64,000 bases of DNA from Excoecaria cochinchinensis (lineage: Eukaryota; Streptophyta; Magnoliopsida; Malpighiales; Euphorbiaceae). The stretch's first letter is position 1. Each line of letters starts with the position of its first letter. Where the stretch lies: assembly GCA_947683425.1 (NCBI GenBank), contig CANTUQ010000035.1, positions 1,969,001-2,033,000 on the forward strand. The letters are read 5' to 3'. The position numbers and the translations under genes are program-made. Shown here one piece after another: positions 1-10,560 of the stretch. A model generated the notes under the pieces. The model saw nothing but the letters and a program-made list of their open reading frames with translations, did no database searches and was not told where the DNA came from.

Positions 1-590
1 TTGTCGCGCTCACGATTGAGGTCGTACTTGCGACAGAGTCAAGCTTCTAGCCACCATTACCGATCTGCATAGCTCTCCTCATACAAACCTCTACCAAAAA
101 CATGAAATTAACCCATAAAACTTCTATACAAACATCATCAACCACTCAAAACATATTACTCATTAAATTACCCAAGATTTACACTCAAAGAAGTGATTAA
201 AAATATAAGAAAAAAAAAACAATTTGGACAACAAGGTTTAAAAACCCAAAAAATTTCCCTCTTTCCACACAAAATCACTCCTAACCTTTTATACACTAAT
301 TTACTACCAAAATCAACTCATAATTATTAAAGCCCAACTCAATCATGCACATAAACATGCTTAATTCCTCAAATTTCTAAAAATTCATATCAATAGTTCA
401 AAAGCAATAGTCACACAATTAACACAAATTCCCAAACCTTTGCTCCTAAGCTCCTCAAATTCAATTGACAGCACTTCCACCAACCTTTTCCTTCCCTTTT
501 GGCTCTCTAGCAGGAATTTCTGAACAAATCAATCAAACCATACACTCGCTCAATACAACTCATAACCAACACATACCAAAATAAACTAGA

Positions 591-647
591 GAAGAAGAAG
601 AAGAAGAAGAAGAAGAAGAAGAAGAAGAAGCAAAAGAAGAAGAAGAA
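591..647. repeat. (GAA)n microsatellite
   Basis: An uninterrupted GAA run at 591-630 is followed by a short break (CAAAA) and more GAA units to 647. It lies inside the truncated LTR. Confidence 0.95.
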
Positions 648-770
648 TTCCATACTCTTACCTAATTAACCCTTGAATTGCCAAAATCCACAAAGAATTT
701 TAGTAGTTGGAGAAATAAATTGACCAAGGAAGAAGGAGGGAGAGGAAGACGTGAGAACAGGAGAGAAAGA

Positions 771-786
771 GGGGGGGGGGGGGGGG
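771..786. repeat. poly-G run of 16
   Basis: Sixteen consecutive G follow a purine-rich stretch of about 50 bases. Such runs are prone to length error in sequencing. Confidence 0.9.
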
Positions 787-1119
787 CGCAAATCTGCTCA
801 CTCACACATTCTCTCTCCTCTCTAAAAGTCATCCATATCCTCTCTTCTCTTTCCTCATCTCTACCCTCCACTTGTCATCCATTAATCATGGATTTGACAA
901 AACTCACTTCTAATCCTTCTTCTCTTCTCAAAACACACCCAAACCACCATATTAAAAGTTAACTTACAAATATAACCTCTTAACTTTCTAAAACATGCAA
1001 TTGAATCTTAATGTCAATAATAATATAAATCAAGACTTTTATAAAAACCCAACACATACTAACATACACATACACTTCAAAATACTCAGGAGTACTAGGG
1101 TACGAGTTGGGGCCTTACA

Positions 1120-1349
1120 CTAAGCCCAACCCTATAAATCACCTATAAAAAGCCTAAATATCAGAATTCTCTACACAAAAGCTGAAAAAAGCCAGCAGCC
1201 TTATCCTTCACTTCCTTGGCCGAATTGACTTCCCTTGCTTTTCTTCCATCTTTCTTTAATTATCTCCTCATCTCACCTCAAATCTTACCCTCCTAATTGA
1301 ATTTTAGCTCTTCTACAACATAGTAGTGATGATTGGAGTCCATTTTCTG
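1120..1349 (+). mobile_element. K-family LTR fragment: promoter and leader part
   Basis: The layout matches the K-family solo LTR near 50290-50500: a TATA box, a pyrimidine-rich leader, then the shared phrase 'ctacaac.tagtag....ttggagtccat'. It is cut on the right at about 1349, where element H sequence begins. It appears to continue at 12945 after the nested insertions are removed. Confidence 0.55.
1143..1150 (+). promoter_or_regulatory. TATA box of a K-family LTR
   Basis: CTATAAAA lies upstream of a CT-rich leader, as in the K LTR at 50297. The position within the LTR fits the retroelement promoter. Activity is not shown. Confidence 0.45.
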
Positions 1350-1738
1350 ATATACGTAATGATACTAGTAAGAATGACTTGAATTGTGGGATGATTATGT
1401 AATATGGTATACCGTGACAATGGTAGTTGATACTGATTTAGTGACACGACTTACTATTTGGATAACAACGTTGAGAATTTCTCAAGCAGATTATTGTTAT
1501 TTCGAGATGATAACCATTAGGAACAAGGAACAGTCAGAAGTTTAAGTAAACATTGAAAAGCTTTATGAATTATACTACATGACATGAAGTAAAGATGGAT
1601 TATATGAAAGGCAAAGTGTAAATATTGTATGATAGTATTATGATAGAGTGTGTGTATGTTAGTGATAAAGATTTTGGATATGCAGAAATCGAATATAAGT
1701 GAATTTCGAGGACGAAATTCTTTTAAGGATGGTAGATT
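1350..1738 (+). mobile_element. Element H: 3' end of the internal region
   Basis: No readable protein is left. The last 45 bases carry the phrase GAATTTCGAGGACGAAATTC, which recurs just before the 3' LTRs of El1 (7984), El2 (20380, variant) and El3 (38238, minus strand). It is followed by a purine-rich AAGGATGGTAGATT and then the LTR start. The 5' LTR and coding region of H are absent, so H is a deletion remnant. Confidence 0.65.
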
Positions 1739-3097
1739 TGTAACACCCCGAATATACCCTAGTCGGATTAGGGTAAGTTTAGGGTGTAACGGAAACCGAA
1801 TGTGATCAAAATAGGGACGGAAGTGTTAAAAATGACGCAACCGTCATTAATTTAAAAGTTTCAGCGGGTTTCAGTAAGTTGGACAGTTATATCGTCGTGT
1901 CTTAAACAACATGAAAATAATTATTTTGGTGACTAAAAATGTGTAATTGGATGAAGGAAGTGATTAATTATAGTAAAAGAATGTGACTAGTTTTATTTGT
2001 GTAAGGTAGGGGTATTTCGGTCATTTTGTAAATTAAGGATCAAATTGATTGAATTAATTAATTATGTGGGCCAATATATGTAATAGAAAAGTGGAACGCC
2101 AATTGAGGGAAAAGAAGTAAGGAAAGGGATTAAAAGAGATGTTTGACATAAATATCAACTTTGGACCACTAAAAAGGTGACATGTGGCAAATGAGGATAA
2201 GGATGGACTTATGGCCTTAAGGCAGCCCTTTGGCTGTCCCTAGGGCCATTCTTGGACGGGAAATGAAAGGGAAAAGAAAGGGGGAAAGCCTATCCTCCTC
2301 CTCTCTCACGCCACTTCAAGCAATTGAAGCCCAAGATAGATTTGTTCAAATTCTAAGAAATTAGATGCAAGATTTGGGTTAAGAAAAATGTAAGTGGTTG
2401 GTTTTTCCCTCTTCCTCTCCTCTTCTCCTTGAAGATGGATAAGGGTATGTGTAACTTTGAGTTTTGGTTATTTTGTTTGGAGGGAACAAGAGAAGCTAAA
2501 GAGGGAGAAGGAAGAAAAGGAGACTGTACAGCTATTTGAACAATTTGGGAGCAAAGGAAAAGAGGTTTGGAAACTCTTTCGTTATATATATATAAATTTG
2601 TATTTGTTTATGTGTTATATGATTTATTTGAATGTTTTGATGATGATATATGATGATTGTAGTGAGTGTTGGCTTAAATTGCTAAACCGTGCATGTGAAT
2701 AGGATTTTGGGTGAAAACTGTGTTAGAATACATTGACCCTTCCTCAGTTATTAGGCTGTATTCTGAGTTTTAGAACTCCAATCGATATGATACCAGTGGC
2801 TTTTGAAAGCTAATACCTATTCCTACAAACCTCTTAGAAATAGGCTTGAGCAAATTCTAGCTCTAAGTGTCCCTAAGGTTGTCCGGAAATAGAGGTATCT
2901 CCTCTGGCCGGGTTTAGGGGAGCAGTATGGATTGTTCTGGTCATATCTGATTATTTATGTGTCCAAAAGACACGATATTTGTTCTATATTAAAGATAACA
3001 TCCTAAGGATCATTTGTTAAGAAGGACGTTTGGCCTAAAAATGAGTTTTAGAGGTCGGTTTAGGCTGTTGAAGTTTGAAGTGGAAAGCAGTCCTGAC

Positions 3098-4049
3098 TCT
3101 GTGCTTCTGTTTTGCCATTTTTAGTATGTCACGGTGGCAACAAAATTGGTTACCACCATGACCAATGTCAAAAGAGGGCAGAATGCTCAATTTTGGACCT
3201 CACGGTCACAACCAAGTGGTTGCCACCGTGACCCTCCCCTGTTTTGCATATTTTGGGTGTTTTTCTTCCTGAAACGCACCCGAACTTCACCGGAACTTTT
3301 TGGAACTTATCCGACACATGTTTAAAGTTTTGTAAAGCATAATTAAATGGTTACAACTTAAGAATACAAATGACTAGGGTTTTGAATAAGAATTTGGATT
3401 AAGATATTTAAAGGTTTAATGGGTTGAATACTTTTGAATTCCTCCAAAATTGACATAGTTATAGTATATTAGAAGACTTGAAGTAAAAGTATACATTCTA
3501 TACATTGAACTTGTAGAACTACGGGGTTCTGATTCCCAATTCTTTGGGATACGTAGGAAGCTTGGAATGTCCTTCCAAGTCCGAACCAAAGCATAGAAAT
3601 TCATTCGGACATAAAAGATAATGTATCAACTGAATTCGGTTAATGCCTTGGTGCTTGTTAGAATTATATGTGGCATGTATGAAAAAGTTTATAAACATTA
3701 TTACGCTATTAATGATTTAAGTCTCGTGTAGGCTTATTTATGATTTAAAATTTGGTATATGACATTAAGTTTGAAGTAAATAATTGTTTTGGGTGCGTCA
3801 TAAACTGAAAATGAAATGAAACTTGCGTATCTCAAACGGTACTTATATACCTGTCTAAATAATGAATGATTCTAAATAGTTTGAATAATTTGAGACATTT
3901 ATGTTGAAATTCTCAATTTTAATGTGTGACATTGGGAGAGTTATGTATATGAAATTATTTAGAGACATTATAAGAATAAGTATGTTTTATGTAAAGTTCA
4001 TTTAATTAAGAATAACGAGAGTGGGATACTTGTTTTCCGTCGCGATCGC
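3098..4049 (+). repeat. 952-bp duplicated piece of H LTR, left copy
   Basis: This copy matches 10561-11512 with a constant offset of 7463 at both ends, so there is no net insertion or deletion. I saw only a handful of base changes (for example near 3152, 3497, 3645, 3704 and 3958). The two copies flank El1. Only the right copy continues into the rest of the H LTR. Confidence 0.95.
3128..3233 (+). repeat. Hairpin pair in H LTR (CACGGTGGCAAC type)
   Basis: There are two imperfect inverted repeats. GTCACGGTGGCAAC pairs with GGTTACCACCATGAC, and TCACGGTCACAACC pairs with GGTTGCCACCGTGA; each loop is only a few bases. The same words build the array at 57257-57660 in a different element type. Confidence 0.85.
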
Positions 4050-5131
4050 TGTCACACCCCATAAGTGGCCTAATTAGAAATCAGTGATGTTAATTGGACA
4101 ATTAAAGGTAATTGGGTAATTTATACAAGGAAAGAGGATTTAATTGCTAGATGGGATTTAATTAGAATGCAGATTTTATACAGGTGAGTAAAAAGAAATT
4201 GAAAAGGACCTATTAGTACATTTGGAGGATTATTTGGTAAAATGGATTAAATGGAATTGTGTAACTGTGCATGTGTGCCAGGTGGATGAGGTGGGTGTAT
4301 GGGCACGTGGGTGAGGGAAAGGAGAGTTTTGAATGTTTTGGTTCCTGGAAAACTAAACATATGGGTTTCTCTCTCTTTTGCTCTCTCTCACGTTGGCCAT
4401 CTCCTTCCTCTCCATTTTCTGTTCTTTTCCCCATTACATGTGTATGATCATCTGTTTGGAGAGCTTGGGTTTTAGGTTTTGAAGCTTCAGCAGGGTAAGT
4501 AGCTACTGGTTTTACATTGGGTTCTTGATCTTCATCTTTTCCGGGATTATTCTGAGTTATTTATATAGTTGTTCTTGGGATTAATTGGGTATCGGTTTGT
4601 CTATTGCAAGTACTGGAAGATAGAAGAATAGAGAAGGGAAAAGATAAGGTGGTTGATTGAAGAAGGAATACAGTGGTCGTTGTTTTTGAGCTTCATACAG
4701 GTTTGGGAGTGTCTGCCTCTTGCCCATTTTGGATCGTGTCTGTAGTTTTGATATTAAGCTATTTTGTGTGTGTTGGTATATTGAAATGCTAGAGTTATTT
4801 AATGTTCTGGACATAATTACAGTAGAAAGGAATGACATGAATATGCAATGAGATGAATAGGTATGTGTTTGAATGTGGAAATCCTGGAAAACTGGTATTC
4901 TGACATTGCCTCTGTTATTATTGTATAAATGTGTTAATTGTGTTATAATTGTTGTAATTGTGCCCAGAAGATTTAAAGGTGCGTATTTTGCATAATTATT
5001 GCATGAAAAATGGATTTAGACAAACTGGGGGTTGAGTTTTGGTTGTACTCTGTTTTTCACGTTTTCTGGATTTCTGTGTTTTTCTGGAAATTCTGAGATG
5101 TTGGATGAAGGAGAAGAAGCTGTGAGAGGAA

Positions 5132-5426
5132 GATCACGTGACGTGATGAGACATCACGCCGTGACCTCCCTCCTTTGGGAAGTCACGTGGCGTGATGAAG
5201 CATCACGCCGTGACCTGCCTCTCTTGGCGAAGTCGCGACGTGATGGAGCATCACGCCTCGCGACCTCGCCTGCCTCCCTGTGTGTCACGAGATCGTGACT
5301 TCTCCCTCTCCTCTCGCAGGCGTCACGAGACGTGACTGGTGGTCACGCCGTGACTGCCTTGCTCCTCTGCCTGGCGCTGGCGTGAAGACTGCGTCACGCG
5401 ACGTGATGAATGGTCACTGCGTGACC
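5132..5426 (+). repeat. CpG palindrome cassette, TCACGnnGTGA type
   Basis: About ten imperfect palindromes on the theme GTCACG..CGTGAC or ATCACGCCGTGAC are separated by 15-30 bases of CT-rich spacer, for example GTCACGAGATCGTGAC at 5284-5299. The region is GC- and CpG-rich inside an AT-rich LTR. The same position in the related solo LTR (52350-52605) holds a different palindrome word. Confidence 0.9.
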
Positions 5427-5780
5427 AGCCTTCCCCTGCTGCCCTATTTTATTAAAACTGAAGTTTAACTTCTGATTTCAAGAATTTTTGCACTACATGA
5501 CAAATATTTGATATTAAAATCTGTATTGGGTTTTAATAATTGCTTAATATTGGGTTTTGTATACATGATTTACATGTTTATAGTTTATTTAACAGGGACT
5601 TTTTCGAGCTATTTGTTCTTATTACCTTCTGTAGTTAATATTTATATGTTTAAATGTTTCTGAATTTGATTATTATACAAGTATACATGATTTATAAGCT
5701 AGTATTTAATGAAATTCTCATGATTTGATATATGAATTGTTAAGTTGTATCAATTGAGCCTGAATAGTCATAGTAGTGGA

Positions 5781-5798
5781 TAAGTAAGCGCTTACTTA
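5781..5798. repeat. 18-bp perfect palindrome in El1 5' LTR
   Basis: TAAGTAAGCGCTTACTTA is its own reverse complement. It sits after TAGTGGA and before a GAGTG..AGCTGC block. Both flanks are shared with other LTR families that have a different palindrome here. Confidence 0.95.
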
Positions 5799-6191
5799 GG
5801 TCAGAGTGTGTGTGCAGCTGCTATATGATAAAATGATATATGCAGGTCCGTTTGGATCCTTGTTTTGACCATGTTTGGTCTATATGGAAATAAAGCGAGA
5901 CCTCGGTCTCTATATGAAAATTACATGTTTGAGACTCATGTCTCTATATGCTTGGGATACTGTGTTCTATCAGTATCCAAATGACCGTATCCACTTCTAA
6001 TGAGTTTATTCCGACTAATCAGGCTATATGTGTATATGTATTGTATATGTTGAGATGTTTATTAACAAGATTAAATGGATATGATGCATATGAATTCTTG
6101 TATAACTTGATGATATGCACCTTGTTTATTGATTATAGTATTGTTGCATATATGTTATATGTATATTGTTATTTTGTTTTGTTCCTCCCCA

Positions 6192-6229
6192 CTAAGCGTT
6201 ATCGCTTAGCACGGGCTCTTTTCCCGTGC
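6192..6229 (+). repeat. Paired stem-loops near LTR end (El1 5' LTR)
   Basis: CTAAGCG-TTAT-CGCTTAG is followed at once by GCACGGG-loop-CCCGTGC. The pair is about 350 bases before the LTR end. Equivalent pairs occur in the LTRs of H, El2 and the inverted solo LTR. Confidence 0.9.
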
Positions 6230-6583
6230 AGTTCAGAGTCGGATATCTGCAGGTCGGCCACTAGGAGTCTTTTTGGATGAAGTTGTTATATTTTTGAAGT
6301 CTTCCGCTGTAATTATTTTGTATATGGCTTGTAATTAGCAAAATGAATCTTTTGTAAAGGAACAAGTATTCTTTTTGTATATGTAATTGCATACGAGCCT
6401 CTTTTTGTAAAACGATAGTGATATGTATATGTATATGTTAAAGGTTGTTCGATAAATGATTTAAAAGTTTCTTTACATATTATCTTTTGTTTTATTTTAT
6501 AAGCATGTATTTGGATTTGTTTATATGTTTGTCCGCGTGGCACCCCGGTATCCTTCCAACGGGGATGGCGGGGTGTTACAGCT

Positions 6584-6595
6584 TGGTATCAGAGC
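6584..6595 (+). promoter_or_regulatory. El1 primer binding site
   Basis: TGGTATCAGAGC is complementary to the 3' end of plant initiator methionine tRNA, the usual primer of this class. It lies 4 bases after the LTR end. Confidence 0.95.
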
Positions 6596-6713
6596 CCAGG
6601 TTTGGTGGTTCTGGGTTATGTTGTGATTGTTTGAGTATAGAGTCGAGTCTATGCATGAGAGTCAGTTTTGTATAGTGGCCTAATGCAGATGTCTTGTGTT
6701 TTGTAGTGTTTAT

Positions 6714-8009
6714 ATGGAGTCGGATCCAAGTGAGTATATGGGCGACACCATGAGTAGTGCTAATGTGAGTCGTGGAGGGAATCCAGTTAGAAGAGATGAT
6801 CCAGTTAGATAGGATAGACATGAGCGGGAACCTGCACCAGCTGAGGGTGCAAATAGAGGTATTGCTTTTGATCCAGCGTTAGTTCAGGGGTTATTACAAG
6901 TGGTTGATAGGTTGACTGCACCGAAGGCTCCAACTGAGTTGTTAAGAAAGAGAGGAGCAGAAGACTTTCATGGGACTGCTTTAGATGAATCTGATGTGGC
7001 TGAGTTTTGGCTCAAGAGAGTTGGTAGAATTCTGCAAGAGATTAGATGTCCCGCAGATCAGAGAGCTTCATGTGCTATATCGTTGCTTCAGGGCCCAGTA
7101 TACGATTGGTGGGAACTTGTGATGAGGAATCCTCAGCGACCAGCTGAATTGACATGGGAGTATTTTAAGCAAGAGTTTGAGCAGAAGTATATAACAAAGG
7201 CATACCAAGAAGCGAAGTGGAGAGAGTTCATTAGCTTGAAGCAAAGGGGAATGACTGTCAGTGAGTACGACAAGGAGTTCAATAGGCTGAGTAAGTATGT
7301 GCCCGAGCAGTTGTTGACAGATGAGTTCAGATGTAGGCACTTTTTAGAGGGATTGCGTGAGGTATTTAGAGGCCCCTTGTCTGCGATGATTGTCTTGCAG
7401 CCAGTTGGGTATTATCAGATTGTGGCTGCAGCAATGAGGTTAGAGGAATCTGAGGAGATCAAGCAGAGAATGGCACAGAAGAGAAGAGCACCAGAAGGGG
7501 GAAATGTGAGTGCTAAGAAGTCAAAGGGTACTCCAGTTGAGCAAGGATCTAGAGGAGGTGTACAAGTGCCTTCACAGGTAGAGAGTGTAGCCCCACATGG
7601 TAATAAAGGAAATCGAGCACCAGAATGCGAGCATTGTCATAGGTACCATTGGGGTACGTGTCGCAAGATTACCGGCGCTTGTTTCAAGTGTGGGAGCATG
7701 GAACATCGGTTTGCCTTTTGCCCTGATCGACAAGTGGACCAGAATCAGCAAGAGAGTAAGAGATCCAACGTCATCCAAAGCAACCGGGATGCAAGTAGAG
7801 CTCCGAGAGCACCATCTGAGACGGTGCAGCGACCTGGTGCTACGGAGGATCGTAATCGGTATAGGGCATATGCTATGACTGCTGAGAATGTAGCGGGTGC
7901 TGCCGGACCTTCGGGTAAGTGTTTATATGTTCAGTTTTATTTCGTTTCGGTTTTGATATTTGAGTTGTATTCGGTAAGCAAGGAAATTTCGAGGACGAAA
8001 TTTTCTTAA
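6714..8009 (+). pseudogene. El1 gag (capsid/nucleocapsid), one nonsense mutation
   Basis: The likely original start is the ATG at 6714. It is in frame with the long open stretch from 6900, but an in-frame TAG at 6810 breaks it. The capsid domain (Retrotrans_gag type) includes LLQGPVYDWWELV and RQ-rich helices up to about codon 250. A zinc knuckle follows, CFKCGSMEHRFAFC (CX2CX4HX4C). After the knuckle the frame runs into AT-rich sequence and stops at the pre-LTR phrase, where the protease should begin. The protein would form the particle shell, but it has no linked enzymes. Confidence 0.9.
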
Positions 8010-8020
8010 GGAGGGGTGAG
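8008..8020 (+). promoter_or_regulatory. El1 polypurine tract
   Basis: AAGGAGGGGTGAG lies directly before the 3' LTR and follows the conserved TTTCGAGGACGAAATTTT phrase. It is the expected plus-strand primer. Confidence 0.85.
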
Positions 8021-9103
8021 TTGTCACACCCCATAAGTGGCCTAATTAGAAATCAGTGATGTTAATTGGACAATTAAAGGTAATTGGGTAATTTATACAA
8101 GGAAAGAGGATTTAATTGCTAGATGGGATTTAATTAGAATGCAGATTTTATACAGGTGAGTAAAAAGAAATTGAAAAGGACCTATTAGTACATTTGGAGG
8201 ATTATTTGGTAAAATGGATTAAATGGAATTGTGTAACTGTGCATGTGTGCCAGGTGGATGAGGTGGGTGTATGGGCACGTGGGTGAGGGAAAGGAGAGTT
8301 TTGAATGTTTTGGTTCCTGGAAAACTAAACATATGGGTTTCTCTCTCTTTTGCTCTCTCTCACGTTGGCCATCTCCTTCCTCTCCATTTTCTGTTCTTTT
8401 CCCCATTGCATGTGTATGATCATCTGTTTGGAGAGCTTGGGTTTTAGGTTTTGAAGCTTCAGCAGGGTAAGTAGCTACTGGTTTTACATTGGGTTCTTGA
8501 TCTTCATCTTTTCTGGGATTATTCTGAGTTATTTATATAGTTGTTCTTGGGATTAATTGGGTATCGGTTTGTCTGTTGCAAGTACTGGAAGATAGAAGAA
8601 TAGAGAAGGGAAAAGATAAGGTGGTTGATTGAAGAAGGAATACAGTGGTCGTTGTTTTTGAGCTTCATACAGGTTTGGGAGTGTCTGCCTCTTGCCCATT
8701 TTGGATCGTGTCTGTAGTTTTGATATTAAGCTATTTTGTGTGTGTTGGTATATTGAAATGCTAGAGTTATTTAATGTTCTGGACATAATTACAGTAGAAA
8801 GGAATGACATGAATATGCAATGAGATGAATAGGTATGTGTTTGAATGTGGAAATCCTGGAAAACTGGTATTCTGACATTGCCTCTGTTATTATTGTATAA
8901 ATGTGTTAATTGTGTTATAATTGTTGTAATTGTGCCCAGAAGATTTAAAGGTACGTATTTTGCATAATTATTGCATGAAAAATGGATTTAGACAAACTGG
9001 GGGTTGAGTTTTGGTTGTACTATGTTTTTCACGTTTTTTGGGTTTCTGTGTTTTTCTGGAAATTCTGAGATGTTGGATGAAGGAGAAGAAGCTGTGAGAG
9101 GAA

Positions 9104-9398
9104 GATCACGTGACGTGATGAGACATCACGCCGTGACCTCCCTCCTTTGGGAAGTCACGTGGCGTGATGAAGCATCACGCCGTGACCTGCCTCTCTTGGC
9201 GAAGTCGCGACGTGATGGAGCATCACGCCTCGCGACCTCGCCTGCCTCCCTGTGTGTCACGGGATCGTGACTTCTCCCTCTCCTCTCGCAGGCGTCACGA
9301 GACGTGACTGGTGGTCACGCCGTGACTGCCTTGCTCCTCTGCCTGGCGCTGGCGTGAAGCCTGCGTCATGCGACGTGATGAATGGTCACGGCGTGACC
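9104..9398 (+). repeat. CpG palindrome cassette, El1 3' LTR copy
   Basis: This is the same cassette as at 5132-5426 with a few changes. At its right end a GTCACTGCGTGAC in the 5' copy is GTCACGGCGTGAC here, the more symmetric form. Confidence 0.9.
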
Positions 9399-9757
9399 AG
9401 CCTTCCCCTGCTGCCCTATTTTATTAAAACTGAAGTTTAACTTCTGATTTCAAGAATTTTTGCACTACATGACAAATATTTGATATTAAAATCTGTATTG
9501 GGTTTTAATAATTGCTTAATATTGGGTTTTGTATACATGATTTACATGTTTATAGTTTATTTAACAGGGACTTTTTCAATATGAGCTATTTGTTCTTATT
9601 ACCTTATGTAGTTAATATTTATATGTTTAAATGTTTCTGAATTTGATTATTATACAAGTATACATGATTTATAAGCTAGTATTTAATGAAATTCTCATGA
9701 TTTGATATATGAATTGTTAAGTTGTATCAATTGAGCCTGAATAGTCATAGTAGTGGA

Positions 9758-9775
9758 TAAGTAAGCGCTTACTTA
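9758..9775. repeat. 18-bp perfect palindrome, El1 3' LTR
   Basis: The sequence is identical to 5781-5798. Confidence 0.95.
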
Positions 9776-10168
9776 GGTCAGAGTGTGTGTACAGCTGCTA
9801 TATGATAAAATGATATATGCAGGTCCGTTTGGATCCTTGTTTTGACCATGTTTGGTCTATATGGAAATAAAGCGAGACCTCGGTCTCTATATGAAAATTA
9901 CATGTTTGAGACTCATGTCTCTATATGCTTGGGATACTGTGTTCTATCAGTATCCAAATGACCGTATCCACTTCTAATCAGTTTATTCCGACTAATCAGG
10001 CTATATGTGTATATGTATTGTATATGTTGAGATGTTTATTAACAAGATTAAATGGATATGATGCATATGAATTCTTGTATAACTTGATGATATGCACCTT
10101 GTTTATTGATTATAGTATTGTTGCATATATGTTATATGTATATTGTTATTTTGTTTTGTTCCTCCCCA

Positions 10169-10206
10169 CTAAGCGTTATCGCTTAGCACGGGCTCTTTTC
10201 CCGTGC
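10169..10206 (+). repeat. Paired stem-loops near LTR end (El1 3' LTR)
   Basis: This is the same pair as 6192-6229. Here it is followed by CAGGTGGCGAG, the form also seen in the inverted solo LTR, so the 5' LTR carries the deletion. Confidence 0.9.
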
Positions 10207-10560
10207 AGGTGGCGAGTGCAGTTCAGAGTCGGATATCTGCAGGTCGGCCACTAGGAGTCTTTTTGGATGAAGTTGTTATATTTTTGAAGTCTTCCGCTGT
10301 AATTATTTTGTATATGGCTTGTAATTAGCAAAATGAATCTTTTGTAAAGGAACAAGTATTCTTTTTGTATATGTAATTGCATACGAGCCTCTTTTTGTAA
10401 AACGATAGTGATATGTATATGTATATGTTAAAGGTTGTTCGATAAACAATTTAAAAGTTTCTTTACATATTATCTTTTGTTTTATTTTATTAGCATGTAT
10501 TTGGATTTGTTTAATATGTTTGTCCGTGTGGCACCCCGGTATCCTTCCAACGGGGATGGC

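Larger units (their letters stand above)
1..1119 (-). mobile_element. LTR fragment, minus strand, cut by the window edge
   Basis: Read on the minus strand, this stretch starts at 1119 with TGTAAGGCCCCAACTCG, a typical gypsy LTR start (TGTAAnnCCCC). It runs out of the window on the left. The bases just right of 1119 are not a polypurine tract, so this is not the normal 3' LTR junction; it may be a 5' LTR or a solo LTR. The first 40 bases carry CpG words (GTCGCGCTCACG, GTCGTACTTGCGAC) like the palindrome cassettes of other LTRs here. No credible gene is seen; short open frames lie on simple repeats. Confidence 0.6.
1739..4049 (+). mobile_element. Element H 3' LTR, first part
   Basis: It starts TGTAACACCCCG at 1739 directly after the H polypurine-like tract. 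The matching end, GGGTGTTACA, is at 12944. The LTR is interrupted at 4049/4050 by El1, inside the CpG palindrome CGCGATCGCG. It carries two hairpin-forming CpG words at 3128-3233. The LTR is about 3.7 kb without the insertion and duplication. Confidence 0.8.
4050..6580 (+). mobile_element. El1 5' LTR
   Basis: The 2531-bp LTR starts TGTCACACCCC and ends GGGGTGTTACA, directly before the primer site. It contains the palindrome cassette (5132-5426), an 18-bp perfect palindrome (5781-5798) and paired stem-loops (6192-6229). Compared with the 3' LTR it lacks a short GGTGGCGAGTGCA-like piece near 6230. Short open frames inside it are not supported as genes. Confidence 0.95.
4050..10560 (+). mobile_element. 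El1: gag-only gypsy-type LTR retrotransposon
   Basis: Two LTRs in direct orientation (4050-6580 and 8022-10560) enclose only 1441 bp of internal sequence: a tRNA primer site, gag, and the conserved pre-LTR phrase with polypurine tract. Protease, RT, RNase H and integrase are missing, so the element depends on a partner for copying. The LTRs are very similar and include a few small indels. The 3' LTR stops about 20 bases short of its expected TGTTACA end. The bases before the 5' LTR are ATCGC; the matching target duplication was lost with the 3' end. Confidence 0.9.
8022..10560 (+). mobile_element. El1 3' LTR, end missing
   Basis: This is a copy of the 5' LTR starting TGTCACACCCC at 8022. It breaks after CGGGGATGGC, where the 5' LTR continues GGGGTGTTACA. 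The next base begins the duplicated H segment. The junction shows at most one base of microhomology. Confidence 0.95.

Noticed and set aside
678..962. 94-codon plus-strand frame near the poly-G run
   Set aside because: It runs through a 16-G tract and CT-rich LTR leader sequence, with no domain and an unreliable length at the G run.
5032..5468. Frames through the El1 palindrome cassette
   Set aside because: Open frames arise from GC-rich repeats that lack stops. They differ between LTR copies and overlap in two frames.
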